Origin: Bryopsis sp. KO-2023
Taxonomy: Eukaryota > Chlorophyta > Ulvophyceae > Bryopsidales > Bryopsidaceae
Reading direction: 5' to 3'
Length of the DNA stretch: 64,000 bases
Assembly: GCA_030272585.1 (NCBI GenBank)
Contig: BSYQ01000003.1
Location: 6,262,001-6,326,000, forward strand
The notes beneath the pieces were generated by a model. The model saw only the letters and a program-made list of their open reading frames with translations, had not been told where the DNA came from and did not search any database. Positions 30,920 to 40,628 of the stretch are shown here, in pieces. Every line of letters starts with the position of its first letter. The first letter of the stretch is position 1. A program made the position numbers and the translations under genes.

Positions 30920-31883
30920 GGCAAAAGGCCCTGACATGTGGTATGGTGATCCACATGATGTTCCCCTCAATGAGTGGCAAGTCCAGTTGCAGACATACTT
31001 TGATGTTACTGCAACCAGGGACAGGGAACAGCAGGTATTAGTGGCTGCAGGATGCTTGAGAGGAGCAGCAGGCACTTGGTGGAGAGGTCGGTATGAAGCT
31101 GCGATGGCGGGACAGCTGAATCTGCCACAGGACGTTCCAGCTTTGGTAACAGCACTGAGACAGCAGTTTGGTAAAACGAATGAGAACAAAGACTTCAGGC
31201 GAGAATGGTCTCGTCTGAGGCAGGGACGATCTACTGTTGCTGAGTATGTGCATCAGTTCAGAAGACTTATGCTGCAGATCAATGACAGCAACGCTGGAGA
31301 GCAGCTGTTTCGTTTTGTAGAGGGCCTGAATGACCGTCTGCGAACTAAGGTTGAAATGGAAGATCCTGCAGATCTGGAGCGTGCGATAGCACTCGCCGCC
31401 ACTTGGGAAGGTCCACTTGAGGCGTACCGCAGAGAGGGACGCAGAGGTCCCAGTCCCAGAGGCAGGCGTGAAGGATCACGCAGAGACAGATCAAAGAGCA
31501 GAGGCCGATCTCACAGCAGAGGCAGATCCTACAGCAGAGGAAGATCGCAGAGTCGAGGTCGCAGTGCTGGTCGTGGCAGAACTGACGCAGATCGTGATAG
31601 GTATACACCACACCAATATACACCACAATTAGGGGACCGCATGGAGGTTGATGGCCTCCAGCGTAACCGCGTGGGTTTTGATGTTGGTAGAAACCGAAGC
31701 GACAGTCGCAGTGAAAGCAGAGGACGCAGTGGTAGTCCTCGCAGACAGAGGCAGAACAGAAGATCTGGAGAGAGTATCTCTGCCGGAAGGAGCAGAATGG
31801 ATGCAGGTCACTCTGCAGCGAATGTTGATTGTTACAACTGCGGCAAGAAAGGACATTTTGCTGCAGACTGTCAGGAAAACTAA
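30702..31883 (+). CDS. Element 3 Gag
   Basis: 393 residues. The middle has the retrotransposon Gag capsid-type signature (W-x-V-x-LxxYFDVT, AGTWWRGRY, FRREWSRLRQG, TVAEYVHQFRRL, RFVEGLNDRLR). An Arg/Ser/Gly-rich basic region (GRSxSRGRSxSRG repeats) and one zinc knuckle CYNCGKKGHFAADC follow. The frame ends GAA AAC TAA, where G GAA AAC forms a -1 slippery site leading into Pol. It forms the virus-like particle and packages element RNA. Confidence 0.92.
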   Translation: MAGQDEQPQIGMPAPDPFDVQGLRQMILDMQEEVQHLRHVAANVNVQMDDAVRNAVHNRMAQQQPPAALGRARAKGPDMWYGDPHDVPLNEWQVQLQTYFDVTATRDREQQVLVAAGCLRGAAGTWWRGRYEAAMAGQLNLPQDVPALVTALRQQFGKTNENKDFRREWSRLRQGRSTVAEYVHQFRRLMLQINDSNAGEQLFRFVEGLNDRLRTKVEMEDPADLERAIALAATWEGPLEAYRREGRRGPSPRGRREGSRRDRSKSRGRSHSRGRSYSRGRSQSRGRSAGRGRTDADRDRYTPHQYTPQLGDRMEVDGLQRNRVGFDVGRNRSDSRSESRGRSGSPRRQRQNRRSGESISAGRSRMDAGHSAANVDCYNCGKKGHFAADCQEN

Positions 31884-31913
31884 GGAGGCCAGAGTCTGGA
31901 GAGACTGCTGGCC
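31874..31913 (+). promoter_or_regulatory. Element 3 gag-pol -1 ribosomal frameshift signal
   Basis: The heptamer G GAA AAC (31874-31880) is in gag register, directly before TAA (31881-31883). After 6 nt, GGCCAG (31887-31892) plus AGTCT (31893-31897) pair with AGACT (31902-31906) and CTGGCC (31908-31913). This makes an 11-bp hairpin with one bulged G and a GGAG loop. The pol frame is exactly -1. From memory, G GAA AAC is also the visna/maedi lentivirus slippery site. Confidence 0.88.
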
Positions 31914-32547
31914 GGGAAATCCTGGCGGAGGAGGATAGAAGTGGAGTGTGGGAAGGCCGGTGCAGCCCACCACACAGAGAGGCTACCAATTGGGGGGTAG
32001 CAGGAATTTCAAATCAGAACTCCAAGGTTGGAGAGCCACGTGTAGCCTCAGCCAAGGAGAAGAAGAAGAAGAAGAAGATGGAGAACCTTGCAGGTACAGA
32101 GCCATGGGTAGCCATACCTGAAGGGGATCCTGCAGTGTCAGTGTTGAATTTTGCAGGTGGAGGGCCTTGTGTAGCCACATTTGCAGAATGTTTGGTGAAG
32201 GATATAGAGACAACGAAGGAGGGTTGTAGGCTGAGTGAAGCCACAACCGCTCTGGTCTCTGAGGCAGGAGGTGATGAGCCAAGTGAAGCCACACCCAGCC
32301 TGCAGGTGATGTCGGGCAGTGCAGGTTTGGGAGGTGTACAGCCTGAACCTGAGCTGCACAATGTTACGGAGTGTAAAAGTACTGATGGTGATCTGAGGGC
32401 AGACACATCAGATTTTTCAGTGAGAGAGGAGCTTGAGCAGGGGAAACTAAGTGCAGATTCCCTTAAGAATGTTTGTTCAAGTGAACCCCCAGTTTTGAAG
32501 TTGAGAGGAGTCCAAGGGGGGACTCAAGGATTGTTGAAGACCACAGG

Positions 32548-33012
32548 CAGAGATAGGACTTGGGCCAAATTTTTGGTCCGACTCCGGTCCGGTCCGGTTA
32601 CGGTCGGGTTACGGTCACCGTACTACGGCCGTAACTCCGTACCGTAACCGGAGTAATATGTTGTTTTTACGGTACGGAACAGGTACGGTATAACTACGGT
32701 AGGCCCTAAATCACCGTGAAGTAGCGTGGTTCAGTGCTAAAGCGTTAGGCTGCAGTCAGTAGGGTCGCGGGTTCGAATCCCCCTGGGTTCCTTTGGAATC
32801 GCGGGACCCTGCGGGGGTCACTTTCTACGGTTTACGGTTGTTACGGCCGTTACGGTCGTTACGGTCCGGTACGGAGCGGTACGGAGTGGTACGGTGCTAC
32901 GGTTACGGCCGTAAAAGTACGATTTTCTGACGAAAATTGTACTCCGGTTACGGTCCGGTTACGGTGGTTACGGTCCGGTTACGGTGACCGTAACCGTAAA
33001 GTCCTATCTCTG
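32548..33012. mobile_element. hAT-type MITE inserted in element 3 pol
   Basis: The ends are 14-bp perfect inverted repeats, CAGAGATAGGACTT and AAGTCCTATCTCTG. An 8-bp direct repeat ACCACAGG flanks it (32540-32547 and 33013-33020). Eight-base duplications and CAG-starting termini are hallmarks of hAT transposons. The 465-bp body has no coding capacity. It is packed with TACGGT/ACGGTC words on both strands and carries a tRNA-like segment. It would need a transposase from elsewhere. Confidence 0.92.
32719..32792 (+). other. tRNA-like (pseudo-tRNA/SINE-type) segment in the MITE
   Basis: An A-box-like TGGTTCAGTGC and a perfect B-box GGTTCGAATCC lie at tRNA spacing, with CTGCAGT between them in the place of an anticodon loop (GCA, Cys-like). 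The anticodon stem does not pair and the acceptor stem is unclear, so it is not a functional tRNA. It could still act as an internal Pol III promoter. Confidence 0.55.
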
Positions 33013-36000
33013 ACCACAGGGGCTGTGGCAGGTTGTTTTGCAAGAGTTTTGTTAGATAGTGGTGCAACCGACAATTTTGTTTCGAAAGATTGGTTGCTAG
33101 AAAATGACATTCAGGCAAAGACTTCGGAGGTGGTTACTGAAGTGCAGTTAGCAGATGGCAAGACTTCAGAGAAGGTAGAAAAAGAACTGCAGGCCAGTGT
33201 CAAGATGGGGAGGTTTGTTTCAGAGGAAAAGATGTATGCAGTGACACTAGGCAGGTATGATCTGGTGTTAGGTATGTCTTGGCTGAGTAAACACAACCCT
33301 ATGATAGATTGGCAGAAGAAGAAATTGGTTTTGCAGACACCTCAGGGAGTAGTCAAACTCAGAATGCAGACTGGTAGAGTAGAGGATTGCAGTACTGAAG
33401 ATTTGGATATGATGTCCGCCAAAGAGTTTGCTCGGGCAGCCCGCAAGGGTATGCCGATGTATTTGGTAAATCTTCGGGAAGTTCAGGAGGAACATTTGAT
33501 TAATAATGTGGAAAGTACTGATGCAGTAAAAGGCAGTGTTGCAGAAACCTTGTCAGAGGAAGGAAAAGAGGCAGCTGAGTTAGAAAAACAGATCAGAAAG
33601 GAGTTTCAGGATTTGTTTAAAGAGGAACTGCCGCAGGAGTTACCTCCTGACAGGGGTGTGAATCATAAGATTGAGTTGGTGGAAGGTGCAGAACCAGTAA
33701 AAAAGGGGCTTTATAGGGCCAGTTTTGCAGAAAGAGAAGAACTGAAAAAGCAGTTAGCAGAGCTGCTGAAGCAGGGATTTATCAGACCTAGCAAGTCTCC
33801 ATGGGGATCGCCGGTTTTGTTTGTTCCTAAGAAAAATGGGAAACTTAGGATGTGTGTGGATTTTCGGGCACTTAACAAACTAACGGTGAAAAATAGGTAT
33901 CCTATCCCGAGGATAGAGGAGTTGCTGGATCAGATTCAGGGAGCACGCTGCTTCAGCAAGATTGACCTCTGCTCAGGCTACCATCAGGTGCGGTTGGATC
34001 CTGCAGATTGTGAGAAAACGGCCTTCCGCACCAGGTATGGCCTTTATGAGTATGTTGTTCTTCCTTTTGGGCTGACGAATGCCCCTGCCACTTTTATGAA
34101 CACAATGAATCATGTGCTGCATGATTTTCTGGACGTCTTTTGCATCGTTTACTTGGATGATATTTTGATTTTTAGCAAAGATTGGGCAGAACACAAAGTT
34201 CATTTGCGGAAAGTGATGCAGAGGTTGAGGGAACAGAAGTTGTATGCATCAGCTTCAAAGTGTGAGATCTGCAGAGATCAAGTTGAGTTTCTGGGGCATG
34301 AGTTAAGTGCTGCAGGAGTACAGGTGTTGCAGAGCAAGGTGCAGGTTATCAGAGATTGGCCACCCTTGACATCAGTGAAGGATCTCAGGTCCTTTCTGGG
34401 ATTGGCAAACTACTACAGGAGGTTCATGAAGGACTTCTCTGCCAGAGCCAAGCCTTTGACTGCATTACTCAAAAAGGATGCAGAGTGGAAATGGACTGAG
34501 ACAGAAGCTGCAGCCATGCAGGATATCAAGGAGGCATTGATGTCTGCACCAGTCCTATTGGTGCCTGACCCAAGTCTGAAGTTTGAAGTCACCACCGATG
34601 CTTCGGACTATGCGATAGGAGCAGTCCTAACTCAGGACAAGGGACAGGGTCAGCAGCCAGTTGCATTTGAAAGCAGGAAGCTGCAACCTGCAGAACTCAA
34701 CTATGCTACTCATGAAAAGGAGCTGCTAGCAGTTGTGCATGCTCTGAAGGTCTGGAGACACTATTTGGATGCACAAGAGTTTGTGGTGCACACCGATCAT
34801 GCACCCCTCAAGTTTTTGCATACTCAGCCTCACCTATCGCAGAGGCAAGCAAGATGGATGGAGACTCTGCAATCTTTCAAGTTCGAGATCAAGTACAGAC
34901 CAGGCAGAGACAATGTGGTGGCAGATGCTCTGAGCAGGGCCACACATCAAGTGGAGGAAACAAAGTCTGAAATGAATGCTCAGGCTAGGCTGGAAGTTGC
35001 AGAAGGATTCCTGCAACAGGTGCAGACAGCTTATTCCAAAGATCCACTGTGTCAACAGTTGATCACTGCAAGACACAGACCTAGACATGTGAAATGGGAT
35101 GGCCAAAGGCTCTGGAGAAGAATTGGGAATGCTTGGAAATGGTGGATACCTGAAGCAGATGGGCTCAGGGAGAAAATACTGCATGACTGCCATGAGTCCC
35201 CATTGGCAGGACATTTGGGCAGAAGGAAGACCCTTGTCAGGGTGCAGTTGCATTATTTCTGGCCTCACATCTCCGAGTCAGTCCACAAGTATGTCCGGAA
35301 TTGCATTTCATGTCAGAGGAACAAGGCTTCTAATCAGAGGCCTTTGGGTAAGCTGCAGCCCCTGCCTATTCCTGATGGCAGGTGGACCAGTGTTTCACTT
35401 GACTTTGTTGGGCCTTTACCTAGAACTCGAATTGGGTCAGATTATTTGTTGGTGGTTGTGGATAGGTTCACAAAAATGATCAGACTTATTCCTACTAAGC
35501 AGACAGTTACTGCTGCAGGGGTAGCAGATTTATTTTTCCAGAATGTGGTTCGTTTCTTTGGGTTACCTCAAGAAATTGTTTCTGATCGGGATACTCGTTT
35601 CACTAGCAATTTTTGGAGGTCTCTTTGGAAGAAGGCTGGAACAAGATTGGCAATGTCAAGCAGTTATCATCCTGAGACAGATGGTCAGACTGAAAGGGCT
35701 AACAGAACAGTGCAGGAAATTCTGCGCAGTTATGTTGAACCTGCAGGAACAGATTGGGATCAGCACTTGGCAGCTGCTGAGTTTGCTTACAACTCCAGTG
35801 TCAATGCTACTACTGGATTCTCCCCCTTCTATTTGATGAATGGGCAGAACCCAAGGACTCCTGCAAGTGCTGTGGCTGTGTCAGCCTGCCCAGCAGTGGA
35901 TGATTGGTGGACTACTTGGCAATCTGATCTGGAAAAATGCAGACACAATATTGCTGCTGCTCAGGCACGTCAACGCCAGGTGGCGGACGAAACCAGGCGG

Positions 36001-36546
36001 GGAGGGGGCTTTGAGCCAGGCGAAAAAGTTTTTCTGGCCACAAAAGACTTACCCCTACCTGCAGTGTTGAGCAGAAAGTTGTCAGCAAAGTACTGTGGAC
36101 CATTTGAAGTCACTGAGAAGCTCTCTGAAGTTGCAGTCAGGTTGAGACTGCCAGGTCATTGGAGGATACATGATGTGTTTCATGTGTCCAAGCTCAAACC
36201 TGTATTTGAAGATCAGGTGGGCAGCTTTCCAGCAAGGGAGGCACCGAGGTGGCAACCTGAACCTGAGCTTGTGGATGGTCAAGAGGAATATCAGGTGGAT
36301 AGAATTCTGGCAGACAGAACTGTCAGAGGCAGGAAGCAGTACCTTGTTCGATGGCAGGGATATGATCAATCTGAGGACACATGGGAACCTGCAGAACATT
36401 TGCAGAATGCTCGAGATGTACTACGTGACTATCAGCAAAGGAGTGAAGGGACCGCAATGAGGCGACGTCCTAGTCGGAAAGCACAGTAAAAACTGAAGAA
36501 GAAAAGGGAGAGTGTTATTTTCTCTTTATCGTTCGCGTGAGCAGGA

Positions 36547-37395
36547 ATGGTAGACCACGCTCAAGAGACCGAGGATCAGGTGGAACAAGCTTTCAAGTTG
36601 TTGAGCTCCAGGGCAGCATCAGCAGCAAATCTGTCCGCACAGCTTCGGAAAGCAAGAACTGAGTTGCAGGCCGCCCGTGCTGAAAATTATCGTTGGCGCG
36701 AGTGGGTAGCGAATATACCAGAAGTGGTGCAAGGGACTCAGCTCAGAGATGCAGATGCAGATGAGATCTCAGGAAGAGTAATGGAGTGTGAAGGAAAGTC
36801 AGTTGCAGGAAAGGAAAAGGTGGCTGATGTTAAGGAAGAAGAACCAAGGTGGTACAGCAATTCTGTTGACAGTATACTTCCGAATCAGACACTGCTACTA
36901 CCAGAAGTGCAGCTAAACCCTGTGGAAGGGCTGACAGAGTCAAGCATGGGATGCACTCTGTGTTTCAAGACCTGCAACAGGCCAGTGCACACATTCCCTT
37001 GTGGTCAGCACAGGGTCTGCTGCAAATCTGTTTGTTGGATGAGGATGTGGTATGCCTATGATACCACTATTCAGCTCGATGCCGAGGGAAGGATGCAGGC
37101 GAACTGTCCAATTTCTCTGAAGGTAGCAAGTCCAGGACCTGCTCAGTTTGGAGAATGTGGATTGTGCAGGATGATAAGGAGACATCCAGGCTTGGCAGTC
37201 CCTCCAGCAAGAGTCATGACAACACTTCGGATTGCAGGATTGGAGTTGCCTAAGAGCACTGCAGGAAGGAATCAGACAAACCGTGATGCAGCACCACACC
37301 GGATTGTTGAGTGGGAGGTTATACCTTCTAAGAAATCTGGGTCAGCAAAAAAGAGGAGTCTAGATGAGGTGATCTCTCAGGGTGCAGGTGACTAG
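36547..37395 (+). CDS. Element 3 accessory ORF with coiled coil and RING-like cysteine cluster
   Basis: 282 residues, starting 57 nt after the pol stop and inside the LTRs, the position where env or other accessory genes sit. Residues 10-50 are heptad-like and helical. Residues 136-190 hold C136-x2-C139, C152-x2-H155-x2-C158, C163 and C187-P, which resembles a RING finger (TFPCGQHRVCC for the usual PCGH-x2-C core). A further C204-x2-C207 follows. Spacing at the sixth ligand is off and the eighth ligand is unclear, so it may be a variant. The C-terminus is basic (KKSGSAKKRSLDE), perhaps nuclear. I do not recognise a known homologue. Confidence 0.65.
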   Translation: MVDHAQETEDQVEQAFKLLSSRAASAANLSAQLRKARTELQAARAENYRWREWVANIPEVVQGTQLRDADADEISGRVMECEGKSVAGKEKVADVKEEEPRWYSNSVDSILPNQTLLLPEVQLNPVEGLTESSMGCTLCFKTCNRPVHTFPCGQHRVCCKSVCWMRMWYAYDTTIQLDAEGRMQANCPISLKVASPGPAQFGECGLCRMIRRHPGLAVPPARVMTTLRIAGLELPKSTAGRNQTNRDAAPHRIVEWEVIPSKKSGSAKKRSLDEVISQGAGD

Positions 37396-37995
37396 TGCAG
37401 TTTGCTGCAGGTCACTTGAAGAAATGTTTGGTTTTTATTCAAATATGATTTGCAGTGGGAGCTGCCAGTTCAGGCAGAACATATTAGGCTGATTGAATGA
37501 AACTTGGAATTTGAAAAAGAACAATTTTCTGAGGGAGTTATATTATTTTGTTCCTTTTTCTTGAGTGCTTATGGAACAGGCAAAGTATTTTTTCAGAGAT
37601 TCTTAATAAACCTGCCAACTAGATACATTTTTGATAGCTGCAACAGAATGTGGTTTATTGCTGCAGCATAATAGTATCGTTTGAGAAGGGACATTTTTAC
37701 TGATTACTAGAACTTTGTGGGCTGATGAGCAGTGTTTATTTTGGAAAACTGCTGATCAGTCATTTGACTAATGTTTTCTAATGATTGAGGTTTTTATATG
37801 CCAAAGAAGTAGGAAGTTGCAGAAAACATAAGTTCAAGTTTGCAACAGGATTCTTTGGTTGTTGATGTTTTATTAGACCTACAAGGGAGTAGGGTTTGAT
37901 TTGATGATGAGTTTTCAGATCTTTATTGAGCTATGGAATTTCCCTAAAAGGTTGATTTATTTCAGTCAAAGTGCAGTAAGGGGCTACTGCAGTTC
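37396..37995 (+). other. Element 3 3' untranslated region
   Basis: About 600 bases between the accessory ORF stop and the polypurine tract GATGGGGAGGAA (37997-38008). No open frame of note. Confidence 0.7.
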
Positions 37996-38008
37996 AGATG
38001 GGGAGGAA

Positions 38009-38481
38009 TGTAGCGAATCAGGGTTTCTGACAGCCCTGCAGTACGTCAGCAGGCTTGCTGACAGTCCTGCAGTACTTTAAGTAGGAGGCTGGCTGCCCTG
38101 AGGCAGCATACAGTCAGTCAGGGTGTGCTGGCAGTGAAGTAGTACGTGGACTACTGAGCTGGCAGCTAGAATGTTCTAGAAGGTCGCTCAGCACCACAGG
38201 AATGGCCGTGGGGCTGAGCTGGGCTCTGATTGAAAGGACTGCAAGGTCTGATGCCTTGCAGCAGTGATGCAGACTGATGTTACAGCCTATGATCAGTTAG
38301 GATCAAGGCTGCTAGGGTATTCTATAAGTTCTTGGGGTTTGAACGTTCTTGTAACCTTACTTTGGGATTGAACTCCCTTTGTCTCGCTTCCAAGTCGTCT
38401 ATTCTTTCCCTCCAAGCCGTTCTAGGCTTGCAGTTCACAGCCAGCAGCCCACAATAGCGGTCTGCAGGCGGATTTACTACA
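38009..38481 (+). repeat. Element 3 3' LTR
   Basis: 473 bp, matches 29636-30108; followed by target duplication GATTC (38482-38486). Confidence 0.95.
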
Positions 38482-38543
38482 GATTCGAGGTGGCCGAAGG
38501 GGGTAGGAACGTGAAGGCCAGGACTATGATGGCTCCGAAACCA

Positions 38544-39036
38544 TGTAGTTTCCTGGTGATCATTATGCGTCGAGGGAAGAGGAAGAACGGTTTGGTTTCG
38601 AGAGAGAGAGACACGCAGAGTCGCGTCGACACGAACACGCACAATCGTAGGGGCTTCCAACAGCCAACCAAACTCAAACACGAACTTTGATCAAAACAGA
38701 AACCGTTACAAAACACAGCGAAACTAGTCCCCCTAATATACCCCAGCCTGGGTATCCGAAACGCCACCCTGCATCACCCCTCACGAACACAAACCCCCGA
38801 CTCACTCGCCTGTCACCCCAGACGCCAGAAAAACACCCCCTCGCAAACACTAACGGCCACACGCCCCCAGGCGCCAGAAACGGAGACGTCGCCTGACCTG
38901 CCAAAACTCGCGCTTTGGCCGATGACTAAAAAGTGTGTCAACCAAACGATGCAAGAACCAGAATCTACTCAACTGTCCCAGCTGAACACTAAACAAATCA
39001 AACAGATTCGACTGAAGGATGCCCCTCCAAACCACA
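38544..39036 (-). repeat. Element 2 5' LTR
   Basis: 493 bp, near-identical to 24891-25383. On the minus strand it is followed by primer binding site TGGTTTCGGAGC (38543-38532). Target duplication CAGTG lies at 39037-39041. Confidence 0.95.
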
Positions 39037-39041
39037 CAGTG

Positions 39042-39845
39042 GGGAAAACAGCAGCCAAAATCAAGGAGGGTGGCAAAACAAACACTTTTCGAATCTTGTC
39101 TCTGTTTTCTTCACCCACTTCTTGGCCATGTGTTCAGACGAGGGTTAGCAAACAAGGGTGGAGTTTGAGGATGCATCGGGATGGTCCAGTCAGACTAGAG
39201 AAGAGAGTGAGTGGGTCTGGAGACAAGTTTAACTGCTGCAACAGAATGTGTGTTGTTGAATATACTGATTTGTGTATCTACCCTGATGACCCACAAGATA
39301 TCTTGCTGGCGGTGAACTCTTATGCTCTATTTGGTAATTTTTTTATCTTCCATCAAGATTCGTATCTCGAAAATTCCATGATGAAATTCCGGTAACTACA
39401 TAAACAACACCATGAAACGCCTTGCATACGAGTTATCTGGTGGTCCTAAAAAGGGGGGTAGCGTGCGCCCATCAGGGATACCAAAAAAGGGGGGTGGGGA
39501 AGCCTACCAGTCCGCCCTACTCCCAGGTGCGACATTTGCGAATAGCTGACTCACTCGCGACCATTTTCATTGCGCGACGCAATCTCCCCACTGCTTTCTT
39601 TGCTGAAACGAACGCGGGCGAGACTGAGGCCAGGTGGACTCCGTTAGAAAGAGCGAACGACGGCGACGGCGACGACGACGACTGCGAGTGCTGAAAGAAG
39701 TGAGTGCCTGTTTGTATGTCGTTCGGAAACAGAAGTGGTCGACGGGAGGTTCGACTCCCCCTCTGTTCCAGATTTCGTCCCTTGCTTTCCGTCTTTCCCT
39801 CTCGTTCGGTCGCCTGCGTACGCATGAGACGTGTACTTTGTTCAG
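39042..39845 (+). other. Flank and probable leader of the small gene
   Basis: Host sequence resumes after element 2. A donor-like GTGAGT at about 39701 and an acceptor TTTGTTCAG just before 39846 suggest a leader intron. This intron holds a hairpin at 39732-39773 whose top resembles a tRNA T-arm (GGTTCGACTCC). No protein-coding gene recognised here. Confidence 0.4.
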
Positions 39846-40304
39846 ATGGTCAAGCGGAAGGCGCGTCCACATTTCATCGTGTTTAACGACGAAACTGGGG
39901 ACATTGAAGAAGAGGAAATACCACCTCTTTTTCCACGTCTAAGAATGCGTCAAAGCGTCGACGAACTCCTCGAAAATAGCGGACAGGGAGGCCGTGAAGT
40001 ACCTAGTTTGGACGTGGAACAACTCCCCTCTCCAAGTTTCGGTAATTTTTGAAAGAGTTTGCAGCAGCAAATATATCAAAATTGGGTGGTGCTCACACAA
40101 AGCAGTGCGACCAAGAGCACAAGCAATAGTCCATCAAATTCAGCCACCAAACTGGCACATCATATCCCTCTTGGATCAAAACTAGCTCCTGCAGAACTCG
40201 AAGAAAGTCGAAAAACGAAAAACCAGTTACACTGGCCAATGAACAATAATTACAAGGAGGCAAAAAAGAGGTCACCCCCCCCCATCATGCCAGGAAAACT
40301 ATAA
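39846..40304 (+). CDS. Small protein of unknown function, two exons
   Basis: Exons 39846-40041 and 40144-40304 join in phase 1 to give 118 residues. The ATG follows directly after a splice-acceptor-like TTTGTTCAG. The N-terminus is basic (MVKRKARPHFIVF) and then strongly acidic (DETGDIEEEEIPP); exon 2 encodes LGSKLAPAELEESRKTKNQ and a basic, Pro-containing end (KKRSPPPIMPGKL). No signal peptide or membrane segment is seen. Composition and clean splice phases support a real gene, but I recognise no family. It lies about 325 bp upstream of the ATP sulfurylase gene on the same strand. Confidence 0.5.
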
Positions 40305-40628
40305 ACTCTGAAGTACCCCCTTCAAAAAGCTTCCTGAAATCCAAGGGAAAGAAAAAGAAAAAGAGCCACACCAGCACTTTCGTTCGTCTGGTGGGGGGGA
40401 AATTGGGAATGGTGGGTGGGGGGGACGATTCTCTCCTTGAAATTTTGTATTTTGCTCCAATGGAGTTTTGTGAGGAAACACACCTAGGCATTACGACCCA
40501 GATCACCACGTCACGCGACGACTCCGAATCTTTACAAGAACCCTCCTCGTATCTGCGCAATTCACCTGTTCCGTCTTGTCCACCCAGCGTGTTTTCTGTG
40601 CCCCTATTTTCCCCTCTCACTGGCAGCG

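Larger units (their letters stand above)
31881..36489 (+). pseudogene. Element 3 Pol with chromodomain, broken by a MITE
   Basis: The frame enters from gag by -1 shift and is open to 32547, where a 465-bp MITE interrupts it. It resumes after 33020 and is open to 36489. Counting across the 473-bp insertion (MITE plus one target copy), the flanking codons are in the same frame, so the ORF was continuous before insertion. Domains after the break: protease with LLDSGATDNF (about 33050), RT with FRALNKL, LPFGLTNAP and YLDD (about 34150), RNase H with VTTDASDYA (about 34590), integrase zinc finger (HESPLAGHLG ... CISCQRN) and DDE (SLDFVGP, VSDRDTRF, GQTERANR), then a C-terminal chromodomain (EYQVDRIL ... 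YLVRWQGYDQSEDTWEP, about 36286-36400). This is a chromovirus of the Ty3 group. Confidence 0.93.
29636..38481 (+). mobile_element. Element 3: chromodomain Ty3 LTR retrotransposon inside element 2
   Basis: 473-bp LTRs at 29636-30108 and 38009-38481 begin TGTAGC and end ACTACA, with no differences seen. GATTC is duplicated at 29631-29635 and 38482-38486. A primer binding site TGGTTTCGGAGC starts one base after the 5' LTR, and a polypurine tract GATGGGGAGGAA directly precedes the 3' LTR. Coding order: small upstream ORF, Gag, Pol (protease, RT, RNase H, integrase, chromodomain), then an extra RING-like ORF. Pol is broken by a hAT-type MITE, so this copy is non-autonomous. Confidence 0.95.
24891..39036 (-). 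mobile_element. Element 2: LTR retrotransposon, minus strand, interrupted by element 3
   Basis: LTRs at 24891-25383 (3') and 38544-39036 (5' for this strand) are each 493 bp and differ at one position that I can see (A at about 25200, C at the matching site). CAGTG flanks both ends (24886-24890 and 39037-39041). Read on the minus strand, the order is LTR, primer binding site TGGTTTCGGAGC (38543-38532), ORF1, ORF2 (two zinc knuckles and protease), ORF3 (RT, RNase H, integrase), LTR. Element 3 entered ORF1's upstream part at GATTC, so about 8.85 kb now separate the leader from the rest. Confidence 0.93.

Noticed and set aside
32719..32792. Functional tRNA-Cys gene
   Set aside because: Anticodon and acceptor stems do not pair; only the A and B boxes are convincing.
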